A stretch of 64,000 nucleotides of DNA from Gavia stellata (GCF_030936135.1 NC_082596.1:12438155-12502154), one strand, 5' to 3'; numbered from the stretch's first letter, positions 1-12,594 are shown. The notes: a model not told the origin generated them from the letters alone. Numbers and translations are program-made.

Positions 1-3000
1 CCCCCACCCGAAATACAGTTCCGTTAATGTCTGCAGATTGTTTCTGAGCGATTCACCACAACCTTGAAAGCACGCTACTTTATTTCATTCCTCTCATAGG
101 TAAAATACTCGGAGTATCCATCAGACCTTTGTTTTACTTTTCCTTTCCTGGAAGTTTTATGATTGGGATGCTGCTGCCGGGTGAATTTAGGTGAATTCTG
201 CACGCGTGGGCTGCTTGCTACGTCTGAGATAGCATGAGGTGGGGGGAGAGGGTGTCAGTGATTTTGGAGACAGGGGAAGGGTGTAGACACATCATCAAGT
301 TAGTAATGGACCTACATAAACATACTCACGGGCATTATTGGTGTATAACGGCATCCCCTGTATCTCTCTCAGGCTGAGAGAGTGCACCTGGGGTAAGTAA
401 GTACAGCGTTTGGTCCTCACCCTCCTGGAGATCCCCCCTCTCTCAGCTCCTGTGCCAGCTCACTGTCCCCACTGAGGAGAAGGGCCATACTGAGGATCCT
501 TTTGCACACATCCTTGGAAGCCATGTCCTTCACCTTCCCAGCCTCCCACCCATTTAAAGCCTCTTAGAGTCCACGGCCGGTCACCTCGTGCTGGCTCCAT
601 GCCACCAGGACCAGCACAGGCGCTTGGTTCAGGCTACTGGCAGCCAAATGGGGGGTGGCAGCCGTTGGTCATTAAGAAGGGCAAAAAGCCCCCCTCGTCA
701 ACCTGTCCCCCCAAAAAACCACCTGGGGCATGAGGGGAGAGCAGAGCACAGAGGTACACGCAGCATTGCACCCACAGTCCTGCCACAGGCTCCCGGTGTC
801 TGGGCCGCCTCTTCTCACGGGGATTCCCCAGATTTCATGCTCTGTGGGGGTGTCCCTGCTAACCAGAGCACAGAAACCGGGTGTGCAGTCCCCAAAGGCC
901 AGGAAAAGATAACCCCTGGGCAATTCATCTCAGAAGTGCAGGTGGGTGCCCTCTCCCAGCTTACTGTATAGACCAAACTTCAGTTGTCTACATGTGACTG
1001 AGATGAACCCAAGCTTAAATCTCCCAGGTGTCAGGTCTTTGCAAAATGGGGACAGTTCTTGACAGCAGGAGACCTTCATTGCCTCTTTAAAATGCCTGGC
1101 ATGCTTTCAGGTACTCAAAGCATTAATGTAATGAATAAACATATAGTAGCAATTATTAACCAAATTAATAATGCTCACTACCTAATTCTCAGTCTTTTGT
1201 TTTGGGTACGGATCATAAGAAAAGGTCCACGTCCAGACTCCTCTCCATCCCCACCAAATCCATTCAAACATGCAGAGCAGAGAATTGATTTCCACTTCGG
1301 CTTTTCTGTTTTTTCTAATTTTGGCTGATCCCCAAAATACAAAAAAAAAAGGGATGCCAAGGGATGCCAGGGGACCTGCACAGCATGGTGCTTCTCAAAG
1401 GCTTGAAATGTGTCCTCCTTACCCATCTCTACCAGTGCTTGCACGCAAGCCTGGTTTGGTTATGAACCAGTACAGAGGCCAGGAGGAACTCTTCCTGGAA
1501 CAGAAGGAAGAACTGTTGCAGCATTTCAGTATTAGAAGATTTTTGCAGAATATGGGGCTACCACACTTGCCATAGCGGTCTCTTGTTCATTGTAGGTCAC
1601 GCCACAGGCTTTTAAGCAACAAGGCCTATCTCCTGCATTAGTCTCTGCTTGAAATCAAAAGCCATTGGGGGTCTTCCCTCTATTCCCTGCACAAGCTTTC
1701 ATCATTCCATCTCCCCGTCCCCCAAAAAAGATTTTTTGGGGCTACCTGCTTAGCATACATGAGATGAATACCGGCAGGGCAATTCTCAGCTGTGCCTGCG
1801 GTGAATTTGAGTCTGAATGGCTTTACAGCCCTTCCAGATGAACCAAGGCAGTGTAACACATCTCCGATGGATAGCACTATAAATCATTGTGGGGCACAGA
1901 TCAGCGCAGAATTACACTTATCGACCTAACTTTGGGATAAAACATTGACTCTGTGGATGACTCTTGCTACCCAAGTGCTGGAAAAATGAACCACTGTGAG
2001 CCAGCAGACTACAAGGAACCAAACACCCAGCCTTGGATGCTCCGACAGGGACCTGGTACCAGTGAGGTGGGGCAGGGATGGCCTTTGGGACTACAGATCA
2101 GTAGTCTTCGTGCTTGGCAAAGGACAACAGTGTGCAACAAGCACCTTCCAAATGGTAAGGAAGCCTGAGGAGCTCCCAGGCAAAGGATATTGCAAAACCA
2201 TTACAAAAAGTAGATCCTGCCTTGCAAAAGGATGGTCAAAGCAAGCAGGACTGCTCGCTGTCTCCTCTCTTCCGGGAGTCCTGGCTGCTAGGCGAAGAAC
2301 TGGGACTGGAGCAGAGATGAGATCCTGTGGGATGTTTATCACAGATCTGGCACGTGCCAGCAAAGGGAAGGATCTTGCCCAGCACAGATTAGCCAGAACT
2401 GTGGCAAGCTGAATGTTGCTTTTCATATATTTTTTCTTTTTTAAAACAGACAAGCAGTGTTACTGCATCTGCCAGATGAAGAATCCAGAATTTCTGGTGA
2501 TCAGGCATCAACATTCTCTTTTCCTGGCATGTTATTTTTTTTAAGGGGATTTTTGTTATGTGGTATTCAAGCCTGTCTCGCCCTCAGCCAGTGCCTACAC
2601 TCACCTGATCAGCTGCTTTTCCTTAAATGCTTACAAAATTATCTCCGCTGCTCCAGTTCTCTGACCCTTTATCTTTGTAACTAGAACAGCCGGAGGCAAT
2701 GAGAATTGTGTAACCATCTCCCCACTTCCCAAGTGCTTGGGACAGGTCTGGTAGCTTTGATAATATGTCTCATGGGATACACAGAGTAAATCTCTATTAG
2801 ATTAGGCCACTTATAAATAAACTGGCTGCTTGCTATGGGAAGAAATTAAAAAGTCGTTATTTTAGTTACCGGATGAGAGAGGCGTGACACACAAATACTT
2901 CAGCTAATATTAAACTATCAGGCAAATGATGAAAAATAAATATCTTTATTTTACAAGTTATCTCAAGCCATGTAATGAAACTTAAACTACTGCTAGATTG

Positions 3001-6000
3001 AAAGCCAGCAATTTAAAACCAGCAGGTCATCCATAATCTACTAGTGTACAGAATCACCCTGCACAGACAGGGCTCAAAGAGTAGTTATGTGGCCAGGTGA
3101 TAAAGAACTTAAAAGTAATGTTTTTTATAGCAGGAATGGCATCGGTGATAAACCCACAACCATCCTTAGACACTGTGGAACTCAGCAGCAGATTCACTGT
3201 TAAGATATAAAACACATGACCAGCACGTAGTGACATCAAAAGAAGTGCAATGTAATGGTGTTCAGATGTCTCCCCTCAAGCCCGCACAGAAGGATTGCTG
3301 TTGCTAGGATCTCTAAATAATTCCGTCTGATAAGCCAGTTGTTATCAAATCCAAGGAGTCTCATGAGCAGCACCTCCTGACTTTGCTCCTTTGCAGACTG
3401 AAGAGCATGAAGGCATCTTCTGTTGCTTGAAAGATGTGTGAAGGTTCAGGTTTTAAGCCTCAAATCCTGTTTTTACTTCAGAAGTTGATTGCACAAGCGG
3501 ACAGTGAATGAGTGTCTCTCCATTTCCCTTGCGGTCAGAGAAGATCCTATTCATACTGAGTTTACAAGCAAACACTTCCTTTGGTAAGCTTCCCATGCAA
3601 TTCAATTCATGTGCGTGCTTTCAAGCTCTGTCTTCAGGTCTGGACTAACATCAGAATAAGCGAGTGCGGCAGGCTCTCTTCTCAGCCCACCGCAGCATTT
3701 TCTGCAGCCTTTTGAAACGATGAAACACACTGTGTTTTCTGTATGTTGCTGCAGTCCTGTTAAAACACTGAGATTACTCATGCATCAAGAGGCTAAGCAC
3801 ATACATGGGTATCTACTGTACGATGTACACGCATCTCAGAATTTTACTTGCTTAACAATCAATCTAATGTTTTTACTTCTTACAGCTACTGGCTGGCAGC
3901 CTAGAATCTGCTGGCACCTACACATAGGATCCTCCTCTAAGCATTGCTGTGACCACATCGTGTGTTTGAAATAATATGTATTAACACTAAGTATTTTATG
4001 ACCAGAAAATAAATCACTATTTATGGAAGACCTGGGATTTGCAGACAGTACTAGTCTGTACTTGTAGTGAGGAGCCATCAGCTTAAGGCTTTGGCTGTAG
4101 CAAGAGAAAGGAAGACCTGTCCTTGGGATATTCTAACATTTTCCACTCCAGGAAGCCCCTTTCCTAGGTGCATCTTCTTCACTGTATAACAGAGCACTAC
4201 CCATTATGGAAATGTTCAGTTAATGGACCACACAGTACCTCAGGATACCTACATGGAGACTTCTAGGGAAGGAGGAGATTAACATTCACTTGAAATGGCA
4301 GTGGAAGTTAATCAAGTTGCACAGTGAATTTTAAGCGAGTTTTGGCCACAATGCTAGAGCTATTCTTGAGAAAAATGCCATGAGGTGCTTGTGACCACAG
4401 GTAGGTAAGACCTTTGTCATCAGCCACTCATGAGGAAATATGAGTATGTCCAAGAGGACATTGTCTAAAATAAGGCAGTGTGTTGGCCTTGGCTGTTGAG
4501 TCATCGGTATCACTTCCTGCAGCCCCTGCTTTTGCTCCGGGTATTTCTCAAGGGAGCCCTGACTTAGCCTAGTCTTTTTGATTCTTCTAGAATGAATAAG
4601 ATCACAGCTCCGGAGCGGTAATGATGAATATGTCCTTGATTCAGAGGAATGTGCGCTCCTTTTAGCACAAGTGTGCTAAATCTTCCATGAGATGCCTGCC
4701 TGATTAGTTTTTATCTTTACACGTCATGGCTCCACTGATTTGAAAACTTCAGAGAGAGTCTCTAGTTGTAAAATGGAGAATTCTGCTTCACCGGGAGAAT
4801 CTGTTCAAGTGAGAGAGCTGTGTTAATGGCTCGTGCCTCAGGGTACCACTGAAAGCTGTTGCATATAGATCTCTCTTGCCTTTTCTTTATTTTAATGTTT
4901 GATTACGTGTTTCTTTAATCACTCAAAATACTATGTGGAACTTCTGTTCTCTGGCAGAGACAGATTCTCACCATGTTTCAGTGACGGACCCTTATCAGCT
5001 ATGTTGAGGTTTGCTGCATTTGCAAAGCACCCCTTATGGAAAAGAAAAAAAAACACCTCAGCTCTGCGTTTCTTTCCTTAAATATTGTTGCAAAATTTCT
5101 GACGTCAAACAATGAGACACAAATTACTCTGTGAACTGTTAACATATGCCTGTTTACATATGATATCTTATAGCCAAAACAGATTAAGATTTGAAGGTTT
5201 AACTGCTGTTGAGTTTCCACTTCTGTGAATCATACGTATCAGCTTATTCATCACAGACACTTTTTTTTATTCTTTAACTCTTTCAAGCTACTTCTATCCA
5301 GAGCGGAGTTTATGGGATACATGGGACACGTGGGGACAGAGAGGTCACAACTGCAAAACAAACCCCGAACTTTGCAAATGAAAGAGCAAAGAGCTGCCAG
5401 TAACTGCAGCTGCCCCAATGAATCAGTAGCAGTTTATAACTTCCATCAGGTGAGTTGATAGGCACAGAAGCCTTCCCCCATGGCCAAGGCTAGTCTGTCC
5501 TTCCACCTACTGAAGTGCCAGCTGCAATTCATGCTGATGACCAGGCCTGCAATCTTTCCATTTCAGAAGGAAAATTACTTGTAAGAACCAACAAGAGAGT
5601 ACCAGCTATGAAAAATCAACAGGATGGCTCAAATTCCCGGTTCAGAGAAAAAAAAATTCACTCATCGTACTAGGATTCCTTAGATGTTATGATATAGTTT
5701 AAATTCAGAAATGCCAAATATTTTGGGGAGAACTTCATTGATTTCAGTAAATACAGGCAGTTTAGCAGTCGAATCTATGCAGTGCATCACTGATTTTGAT
5801 GGGACTCATGTAAGTACTCTCGTCAGCAATCCTAACATAAGTGCATGAAGCATTTGTCTTTTTCTGGATAATATGGGTGTGGCCATACTTGAAAGGAGGT
5901 ATCTCTGATGATAAAAGAAAGAAACCTACCTCTATTTAAACACACGTGCCTCTTCACCTCATATGTGATTGTTATTAAAGCTAAGCAGGTAAGTGCTGCC

Positions 6001-8240
6001 AAAAATCAGTCCATTTCCTTCAGCTGAAGACCGAGAAGGATTTCAGAATTTAGGCTGCACCTGCACGTGCTGTTCCGGCTCTCTGATTCACTGATGCTGC
6101 CTGGCTCAGGCTAGCAAAGGAGGGATGGAGAATCATGCGTTCTGAGGCAGGAATGTGAACATTCAAAAATACTTTTCCACTTAGAGTAGCAATAAGTGAG
6201 TGCTTGACTATTTGTTCTCTTTGCATTTAAAGCGTTGCTGCAGATTTGTTTGTTTTTTCTCCCAGCTGCATCATCTTAAGCAGGCAGTTCATATTATTAC
6301 CCGTGGATTAGCTAACACAGAGGCGGATGGAGTGCAGCTTCCACGAGGGCCATCAGCACTGCTGTGGGTCAAGCCTCTCTCTTTAACGTATGACAACAAG
6401 GTGTAACCAAGACAGCAATCTCCCTTATAGCATTACTCATTGGAACACAAGGGTAATGACCGTATCAGGAACTGTAGCTATCTAAGGGTATACTGGTACA
6501 AACACCACACGTAGCAAACCAAACCTGCTGCCACCAGTTCGTCAGTACGAATTAATCTGGGTATAATTTAGCATTTATAATGCTATGTGTTATTGGAAGG
6601 CACACTCAAGCATCCAGACACCTACACGAACGAAATCTGAGGTGCAATACTGTGGCCATGTAAAATGTGTGTACATCTTTGCACCTGAAAACCTGGGAGA
6701 CTGCTTACCACTAGGGATTGAATTAGGTCCATGAGGACAAAGTTAATGCACCTCTGTCAGAAACTGCAGAGATTGTTTAACTAACGCAAGTTTCTGTTGC
6801 TGAGTGTTCTGCTTATAAATGCTGCTGGAGTAAATTTAACCACAAACTTAAAGATGAAACAAAAAGCTATGAACAGTTTAGGACAGTCCCCCCCTCCCCC
6901 CCCCCCCTTTTTTTTTTTACAAAAACTATAGTTAACATCCTCCCTTGTGGTATTTAACTGAAAATCAGTGACCCATCTTAAAAACTATTGGTTTGAGACC
7001 TGAGATGTCTTAAAAGGGACCTGATTTTTACACATAAAAATACAAACAAGTACATGCTGCGCAGCCGCCCCCCAGCCTCTTTCAGCTATTCCAGCTGGGC
7101 TTCCACAGACAGAAGCACTCCCGATCACTGCTCAGTTTTGAAAAGACGGACCTTGGGGTTAGACCACATTATGAAAATTACCCAGCTAATTCCCATGAAG
7201 TGTTTTGAACACAAAAGCTCAGTGCAAATAATAATGGTTCAGTTCCCCTTTTTAGCTGTGAAAACAGCTTGCAGATTAATATTATTCAATTACAAAATAA
7301 CAATTTCAGTTTGAAGTGGTTTGCACTCTGAAGTGCAATTGGGGTTAATAATGGTCTACGACAGGCAAGCTGTTAGCAAACAGTAACCCAGAGTGAAAAG
7401 CTTAGCATTTAGGTACCTTAGCTATATTGTACACTAAATGTCAGATCGTAAATTCAGAAAAATGACCTAGGAAAATACCATCTAACCCGTTAAGGATCCT
7501 AAAGATCAAAGAAACCTATATTTTCTGCTTCACATATGCCAGGAGACAATTGCCATCTGACCACCAAGGCAGCTCCTTTTACCTATGGCTATTTCTAATT
7601 CATGTATGTAGTGTCTTATCTGCTAGATGTGTTCAGATCAATTCAGCGAACAAATACAGAGTGTCACAAAATTTAAGTCCTTTTTTAGATCTGTGCCCAA
7701 ATGCATAGATACCTGCAGCTTATACAAAATGAGATTAACTGCTTTTCAGTTCAAGGCATATGGTTACAATGTATTTGTATTATCTGCAAATTAGTTATTG
7801 GAATAAATTTGTAAATAATTGTAGTCTCCTAACCTACAGTATTAAGGTAAAGCCCCCTGGGACTTCCAAACACAAAAAGCCTGAAATAAAAGCTTCTGAA
7901 TCTCAAAAGAAAAGCGTAAGTTAGGGCAGAGTGTTCGATAATTGTAAGAACGAGGCCAAGATCCTCAAAGGTGAGTGATAATTTTGTGTGTCCACACACA
8001 AGGTACAGATGTGCAGCCCTTCCTGCAAATTAAGCTATATTAAAAATTCTTGAGGTTTCTATTGAAACACGGATGTGCTCCCAAGCAGGGTATATGACTC
8101 AGGTAAATCCTTGGTCCGAGTACTCCCAGCAGTTACAGAGACAGTAACAGAACTATCTGCAATGCCGAGCAAAGCACTCGCTATTACATGCCGGCAGAAT
8201 CTGCATCTCTAATATGCTGAAAAAATGAGCACACTGACAA
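1..8240. other. Presumed intergenic DNA downstream of NSMCE2
   Basis: No coding exon can be supported here. The open frames at 588-971, 1270-1575, 1996-2412 and 2091-2453 overlap each other on both strands, lack recognisable domains and show no matching splice borders, so they look like chance frames in a slightly GC-richer stretch (roughly 420-950 and 2000-2400). The rest is AT-rich unique DNA. It holds a C/T homopolymer tract at 6888-6918, a perfect-arm palindrome at 4661-4680 and a weak ancient-repeat motif at 5740-5820. In human, TRIB1 lies beyond the 3' end of NSMCE2; nothing resembling TRIB1 is visible here. Confidence 0.6.
6888..6918 (+). repeat. Homopyrimidine tract C7-T-C12-T11
   Basis: Thirty-one pyrimidines without interruption; the minus strand is the matching A11-G12-A-G7 purine strand. 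Such tracts can form triplex or G-quadruplex-type structures in vitro (general knowledge) and are prone to sequencing or assembly error. Confidence 0.9.
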
Positions 8241-8265
8241 GGAAGGTTAAATGCTGCAAAACAAG

Positions 8266-8271
8266 TTTATT
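8266..8271 (-). terminator. NSMCE2: Polyadenylation signal of NSMCE2
   Basis: The minus strand reads AATAAA here, 192 bases past the stop codon. A GT-rich stretch follows on the minus strand (about 8245-8225, containing TGTCAGTGTGCTC), as expected for a downstream element, so cleavage probably falls near 8240-8256. The 3' UTR would then be about 210-220 bases. Other AATAAA-like hexamers further left cannot be excluded as alternative ends; cDNA would decide. Confidence 0.6.
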
Positions 8272-8462
8272 TATCAAATGCAAGCTTTTAGAATTTCAGG
8301 AAGGTTAAAAAAAACAAGTTAAACTGGAATTCCTCATATTTGGCAGTTCAGAAATGCTTTCAGTTACAGCTGAGACCTTCAACTTTGCCTATAAATGAAA
8401 CACTTTAAATAACAATCAGTTACACAACCTACTTACAATCAGCAGCTTATCTCACAAGACCT

Positions 8463-8622
8463 CTAATAACAAATTTTCTTTGTGGCAGCAGCGTATCCAG
8501 CTGACTTCTCCAGTGTTGACCAGCTTTGTTTATTCTGACTGTCAATCGCTCTTTTAAGTGCTTCATCTGGCACAAGATCTGATCCTTTTACATCAGCATG
8601 GCTACAGCCAATTTTAGGGCAT
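8463..8622 (-). CDS. NSMCE2: NSMCE2 terminal coding exon (SP-RING end and C-terminal tail)
   Basis: Last coding exon of the SMC5/6-complex SUMO E3 ligase NSE2/MMS21. The minus-strand acceptor is strong (pyrimidine-rich run ending TTTTTAACAG). The exon supplies the third base of an Arg codon split with the previous exon, then 52 residues and a TAG stop. It opens with CPKIGCSH, the Cys-x4-Cys zinc-ligand pair of the SP-RING, followed by a segment ending DEALKRAI that matches the vertebrate NSMCE2 end (human, from memory: CPQIGCSH, then DEALRRAI). After RAI this protein continues 26 residues (DSQNKQSW to KKICY), whereas human ends 12 residues later in a basic RHRHSE tail. The extended tail is seen directly; whether it is lineage-wide is unknown. 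The 3' UTR follows to about 8250. Confidence 0.93.
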
Positions 8623-9424
8623 CTGTTAAAAAGAAAAGAGAGACTCCATTAAATCGGAAGAACGGTATTTGTCAGATATAGGCTTTTACATAACATCTGC
8701 TGGTTTATTGTATTTATCTGGGATTCACTCTCTCTGTCAGTTCCTCCTTACCTCTTTTCCTCTTTGCCAGTTCTCTGTAGGGAAAACTAAATCCATTTCT
8801 CTAAACTGGTGGGAATCAACAGCTGAAGACAGGAAGGAAGACTGCGAGACGGAGCCTCTCACCTGTAGATCACTCTCTTGCTTCAGGTACACAAGCTGCC
8901 TGCACCAGTAATGATACTAGCACTGCATGGACATCTTTCTGTGTTGCTTTCTCTCTTTGCAGTCCTCTACAAACTGCAGGTAACTACCTCTTACCTTATT
9001 AATCTGCAGTGGAGAAGGATAATCTTCACTGATAGATAAATAGGGAAATTAGTTGCTAGGGAAATAATAGAGAAAAGAGAATGAGACTTGCAAAGGCTGA
9101 CTGGTGAATCAGTGGACTATCTAGTTGGTGTAAAAATCTGCCTGGCCTTTTATGAACTGAGAAGGCACAGAAAGGAGAGATGGGGTCCAATTAACAGCCT
9201 CTAAATGGTAATCGAATACAAAATGTCTTACAACTACTTGAAAGAGCCAGGTGAAGACAGCAGTGTGAAATACATTCAGGGACCAAAGGTCATTTTCCTT
9301 TGACAGTGGCCCAAACATGCACAAATGGTACCTACAGTCAGAAATAACACTTTTCCTGAATTTTTCCTCTATTAGGAGTAACTTTTGTCTGAGGTGGAAC
9401 TTATTTACACTCGGTACTCATAGC

Positions 9425-9600
9425 TTTTACTCCAGGTTCGTCCACAGCTTACTGTGTTTGTCATGGATAAGTCACTTAATTGCTCTGTGCCTCAGTTTTC
9501 CCATTTATCACCTTATTAGAGCAATAGCTTGCCAGATTAATGAATAACAAGTGCTCGGAAAACTTCCCACATTTCCTGTAAGCATAAATTATTAGTATGT
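9425..9600 (+). mobile_element. MIR-type SINE fossil
   Basis: An almost full-length diverged MIR. It has a tRNA-derived head remnant (GGTTCGTCCACAGCTTACTG, near 9435), then an AAGTCACTTAAT motif (about 9469), the core TGCTCTGTGCCTCAGTTTTC (9481-9500) and a tail resembling AAGTGCT..ATTATTAGTATG. It is uninterrupted between the CACTTAA and CTCTGTGCC blocks, which makes it a useful control for the interrupted copies at 24980 and 43097. Orientation is opposite to NSMCE2. Confidence 0.75.
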
Positions 9601-11143
9601 CCTCCCAGGCAGTGGAAAATAGTGAGCAAACCGAGACACGTAAGAGTTGCCTAAAGGAGTCTATGGCGAGTCTATCAGCACAAAACCGGTGGCTGGGCGT
9701 GCGTCAGCTGAAGAGCTGACATTCAGCCAGTGCACTGCCAAGCGCACCGAAGGGATCCCCTGGATTCAAACTGTGTGTATGTGTGAGGATACAGCCACTT
9801 CTGCAACTCCAGAGTGAGCAACGTCTTTGATTTCAGAGTCAGGATAGAGAGGATCCCCCTAACCACGACTCTGCTCTATCAAGGTACCTGCTTGCACTTG
9901 AATATTGCTGGCAGGAGCACTATCAAGTAGTAACACCACGAGAACAGGGTACTCAAATGGGGAACTTGCAGTATCAGCTGGCCTGTCTTCCCACCACAGC
10001 AGACTATGGTTTTTCAAAACTGACTGCATTTTCACGAGAAAGGTTAAAATTACAGCAGGTCAGTGAGATTGGGCAGAGAAAACCAAGCAGTCTTTCTTAA
10101 CGTAGTTGCAGAGAAGCCAAGTTCTTGCTGTGCTTGTGCTGTTCTAGCACACTGGAGTAACTACTCTAAAAATGGTAAGGTTGCAAGCTAAAAGCTTAAA
10201 ATTAAAAACTGCCAGGATTCAGACTGCACAAATAACTTCAGTTTGGGTATAAGGTAGCTTTTAAAGTTAAATGTTGTACAGCTTACATGGTTTTTTTTTT
10301 TAACTTTATATTTTCTCTAAGTCTTTAATTTCTTAAAAGGTAAAATAAAAATTCAATTATACGACCCTATTAGGTTTTCAGCAGTGCTGAAACTTTTGAT
10401 TCACCACTACCAGGACATTTTCCTGATGGATTTAACAACACAGAGAATTATTTAGATATGAACATCCTAAATTCAGTTCCATATTGCAAAAGGTATTTTT
10501 GTCGTGTTTTGGGCCATTGAGCACGTGCTTCCTAGCCTGTCCCTATCCTCCAGAACGCTCACTTTCTTCTCTCCAACTTGTGAGCTATTTCCCAACTCCT
10601 GTTCATTTTTCCAGCCAAGTTTCTGTCCATCCATGTTGCTGGTTTTGTTGTTATTCCCAGTATATTGCACCCACTCCACCTTTTTTCCCTAGACCTCGTA
10701 ACACAGACAAGGTACTTCTGTCTTGTTCTTCAAGCTGTCTTGACACTAAGGTAGTGGCCGGACATCCCATTCCGTGCTTGATTTCACAGCAGTGCTTTCC
10801 TGTAGCCAGGAAGGAGCGTGGAATAAAAAGTCCCTCTCCACCTTTGTATCCCCGTGGCGGAGTATGTAGAGTCTAACAGAAATGCAAGAGCAACGGATGG
10901 AGGAAGTAAGCTGCCTGTGGCATTATCTTTGGGGAAATCAGGTTGCTAGTCTCTGACAGACCTTCCTGAGCATGTGCAAACTGCACATTTATTAAAAAGT
11001 CCACAACTGGTAAGTTTCCATGAGGTCATCAACCCCAAAGCATGCGTCTCTAGCATATATGGCATAAAAACAAATGTGAAATTAATGATGAAATTATATG
11101 TCCTCTAAACTTGCTCCAAAAAGTGTTTCAGCTCCTTTTCTTA

Positions 11144-11160
11144 TTTTTTTTTTTTTTTTT
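11144..11160 (+). repeat. T homopolymer (17)
   Basis: Seventeen consecutive T on the plus strand, i.e. an A run in the NSMCE2 transcript sense, inside the last intron. No retroposed body with target duplication was recognised beside it. Confidence 0.9.
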
Positions 11161-11845
11161 AAATCAAAACCATCCTAAATTTGAAACTTACCGGGGAGAG
11201 TTTCAGGTTTAAACATTCAACTGTTACATCTTTTCATTGAAAAAAATATGTCCTGTGTGGAAAGTGGCAGGCTGCTTTGATGTTATAAAGGAAGAATTAT
11301 TTAATGGCGTCATAGTAGGAACTGCACAATCCTGACTGATCATTCTCAAACTCTGTGCTACCTAAAAAGTTGTGTTTTAATATTTCTCACTTTAACACTC
11401 ATTTAAGTGTTTTAATATTTCTCAGCTGTATTGGACTGTAACTGCAAAAGAGGGTGCACAGAGGAGACGTTTATTTTTTTTTCATTAACTTCAGGCCTTG
11501 CTCAATAAGCAGTGGGAACAAAATGAGTAACTACATTTCAGGAAGCTGAAGTTTCTCTTTGTTGTTCATGGCTATACGAAATTTCCTTGCTTCTGTTGTG
11601 CAGGTACCACAAGTGGCTGTAACTTCCACACACAATTCCTGAATATTTCCTTACACATTGTTTTCATTAAAAAGAAAAGCTCCTTCACGTGTACAGTACT
11701 AATGAGGAGACTGTGACTTGGGCAGACACTGAGGTATTACTTCCTGCAGCCTTGCCAATCCAAATACATTTCCTAGAACAAGTGGAGTAAAATTCCACTT
11801 ACACAGCAAAGCAAATAGCTTTTCCAGACATTCTTGTTAGCTTAC

Positions 11846-11952
11846 CGGACTTTTTTCTTTTGCTGCTTTCGAGTCTGGATAATTTTTAGAATGGCGTCTT
11901 CTTCGTAAGTATGTCCACAGATTTTGTTTCGAACTGGCCTCTTCATTTCCAT
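11846..11952 (-). CDS. NSMCE2: NSMCE2 internal exon (SP-RING Cys-x-His)
   Basis: A 107-base exon coding 35 residues plus two bases of the next codon. Acceptor ACTGATTACAG, donor CCG|GTAAGC, entry phase 0, exit phase 2, which joins in frame to the exon at 8622. The translation begins [20 protein letters not shown] and ends QQKKKV; it closely matches human NSMCE2 (from memory: [20 protein letters not shown]). The Cys-Gly-His triplet is the first zinc-ligand pair of the SP-RING, completed by Cys-x4-Cys in the next exon. The domain recruits the E2 UBC9 (UBE2I) to sumoylate SMC5/6 targets during homologous recombination repair in the nucleus. An intron of only 320 bases separates it from the preceding exon. 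Confidence 0.95.
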
Positions 11953-12272
11953 CTGTAATCAGTAAGGTTTGCTTTAAAGGAACTGATAATACCCGTGAAA
12001 GTGCTTCCTATGAGATTTTATGTAGAACAGCAGGAAGTGTGTTTGCCGTTCATATGTGGCATTCCACCGAAATTACGACGTCAGGTCCTGCATCGTAAAT
12101 TGCATTCCTGCTTACGTGGGGTTTTTTCCCAAGCAATGTTGCTCTTCTCTGATAATGCTTGTAATTTATACTGCCCAATTTTTAACAAGTATTGCAGATT
12201 TGTAATAAACGATCCAATGAAGACTATGAAATAACTATTTCCCAATCGATTATAGTAGCAGTGATAGCATAC

Positions 12273-12373
12273 CTGTGTAATGGGACAAATAAAGTTCATC
12301 TGACTCTGAGTCACGGCTATATCTTCATCGATTTGTTCAATGGCCTCATTATCATTATCTGATTGACGACAAA
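12273..12373 (-). CDS. NSMCE2: NSMCE2 internal exon (start of SP-RING)
   Basis: A 101-base exon: two bases completing a split codon, then 33 codons, exit phase 0. Acceptor TTTCCCATTATAG, donor CACAG|GTATG. The translation starts CRQSDNDNEAIEQIDEDIAV and ends in TQSQMNFICPITQ; the last part is nearly identical to the human segment (from memory: DEDIIVTQSQTNFTCPITK). The CPIT motif begins the SP-RING fold. The acidic linker before it is poorly conserved, as in other vertebrates. It is the most upstream NSMCE2 exon I can identify; the next one should end in phase 1 and encode the coiled-coil part that binds the SMC5 arm. A 309-base open frame runs through the exon but is only coding between the splice sites. 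Confidence 0.95.
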
Positions 12374-12594
12374 CTATAATGGGAAACAAGACAATTTTAA
12401 TTTAATATTTAATATAGATAGCCACTACTTAAAATAAGCAAATAAAATCCAGCATTTGCCAAGCATTATCTCAGAGTGATATCTAAGATGCCACAACATA
12501 TTTCTGTACCACTTCCTGAACAAGATACTGCAAAAAATACTGTACTATGGTCTCTGTTAGAAAATGTGGATTTTTAAATGGTAACCACTTTATA

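Larger units (their letters stand above)
8623..11845 (-). other. NSMCE2: NSMCE2 last intron
   Basis: Intron of 3,223 bases between the two SP-RING exons, bounded on the minus strand by CCG|GTAAGC and TTTTTAACAG|A, phase 2. It carries a MIR-type SINE at 9425-9600 and a 17-base T run at 11144-11160. The frames at 10484-10876 (both strands open) show no recognisable domain. The stretch 9620-10450 shows nothing further that I recognise. Confidence 0.85.

Noticed and set aside
588..971. 127-codon frame plus overlapping frames on both strands
   Set aside because: Composition-driven; no family resemblance, no splice or promoter evidence.
12081..12389. 102-codon minus-strand frame as a stand-alone gene
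   Set aside because: Only 12273-12373 of it is coding; it is an NSMCE2 exon with intron read-through at both ends.
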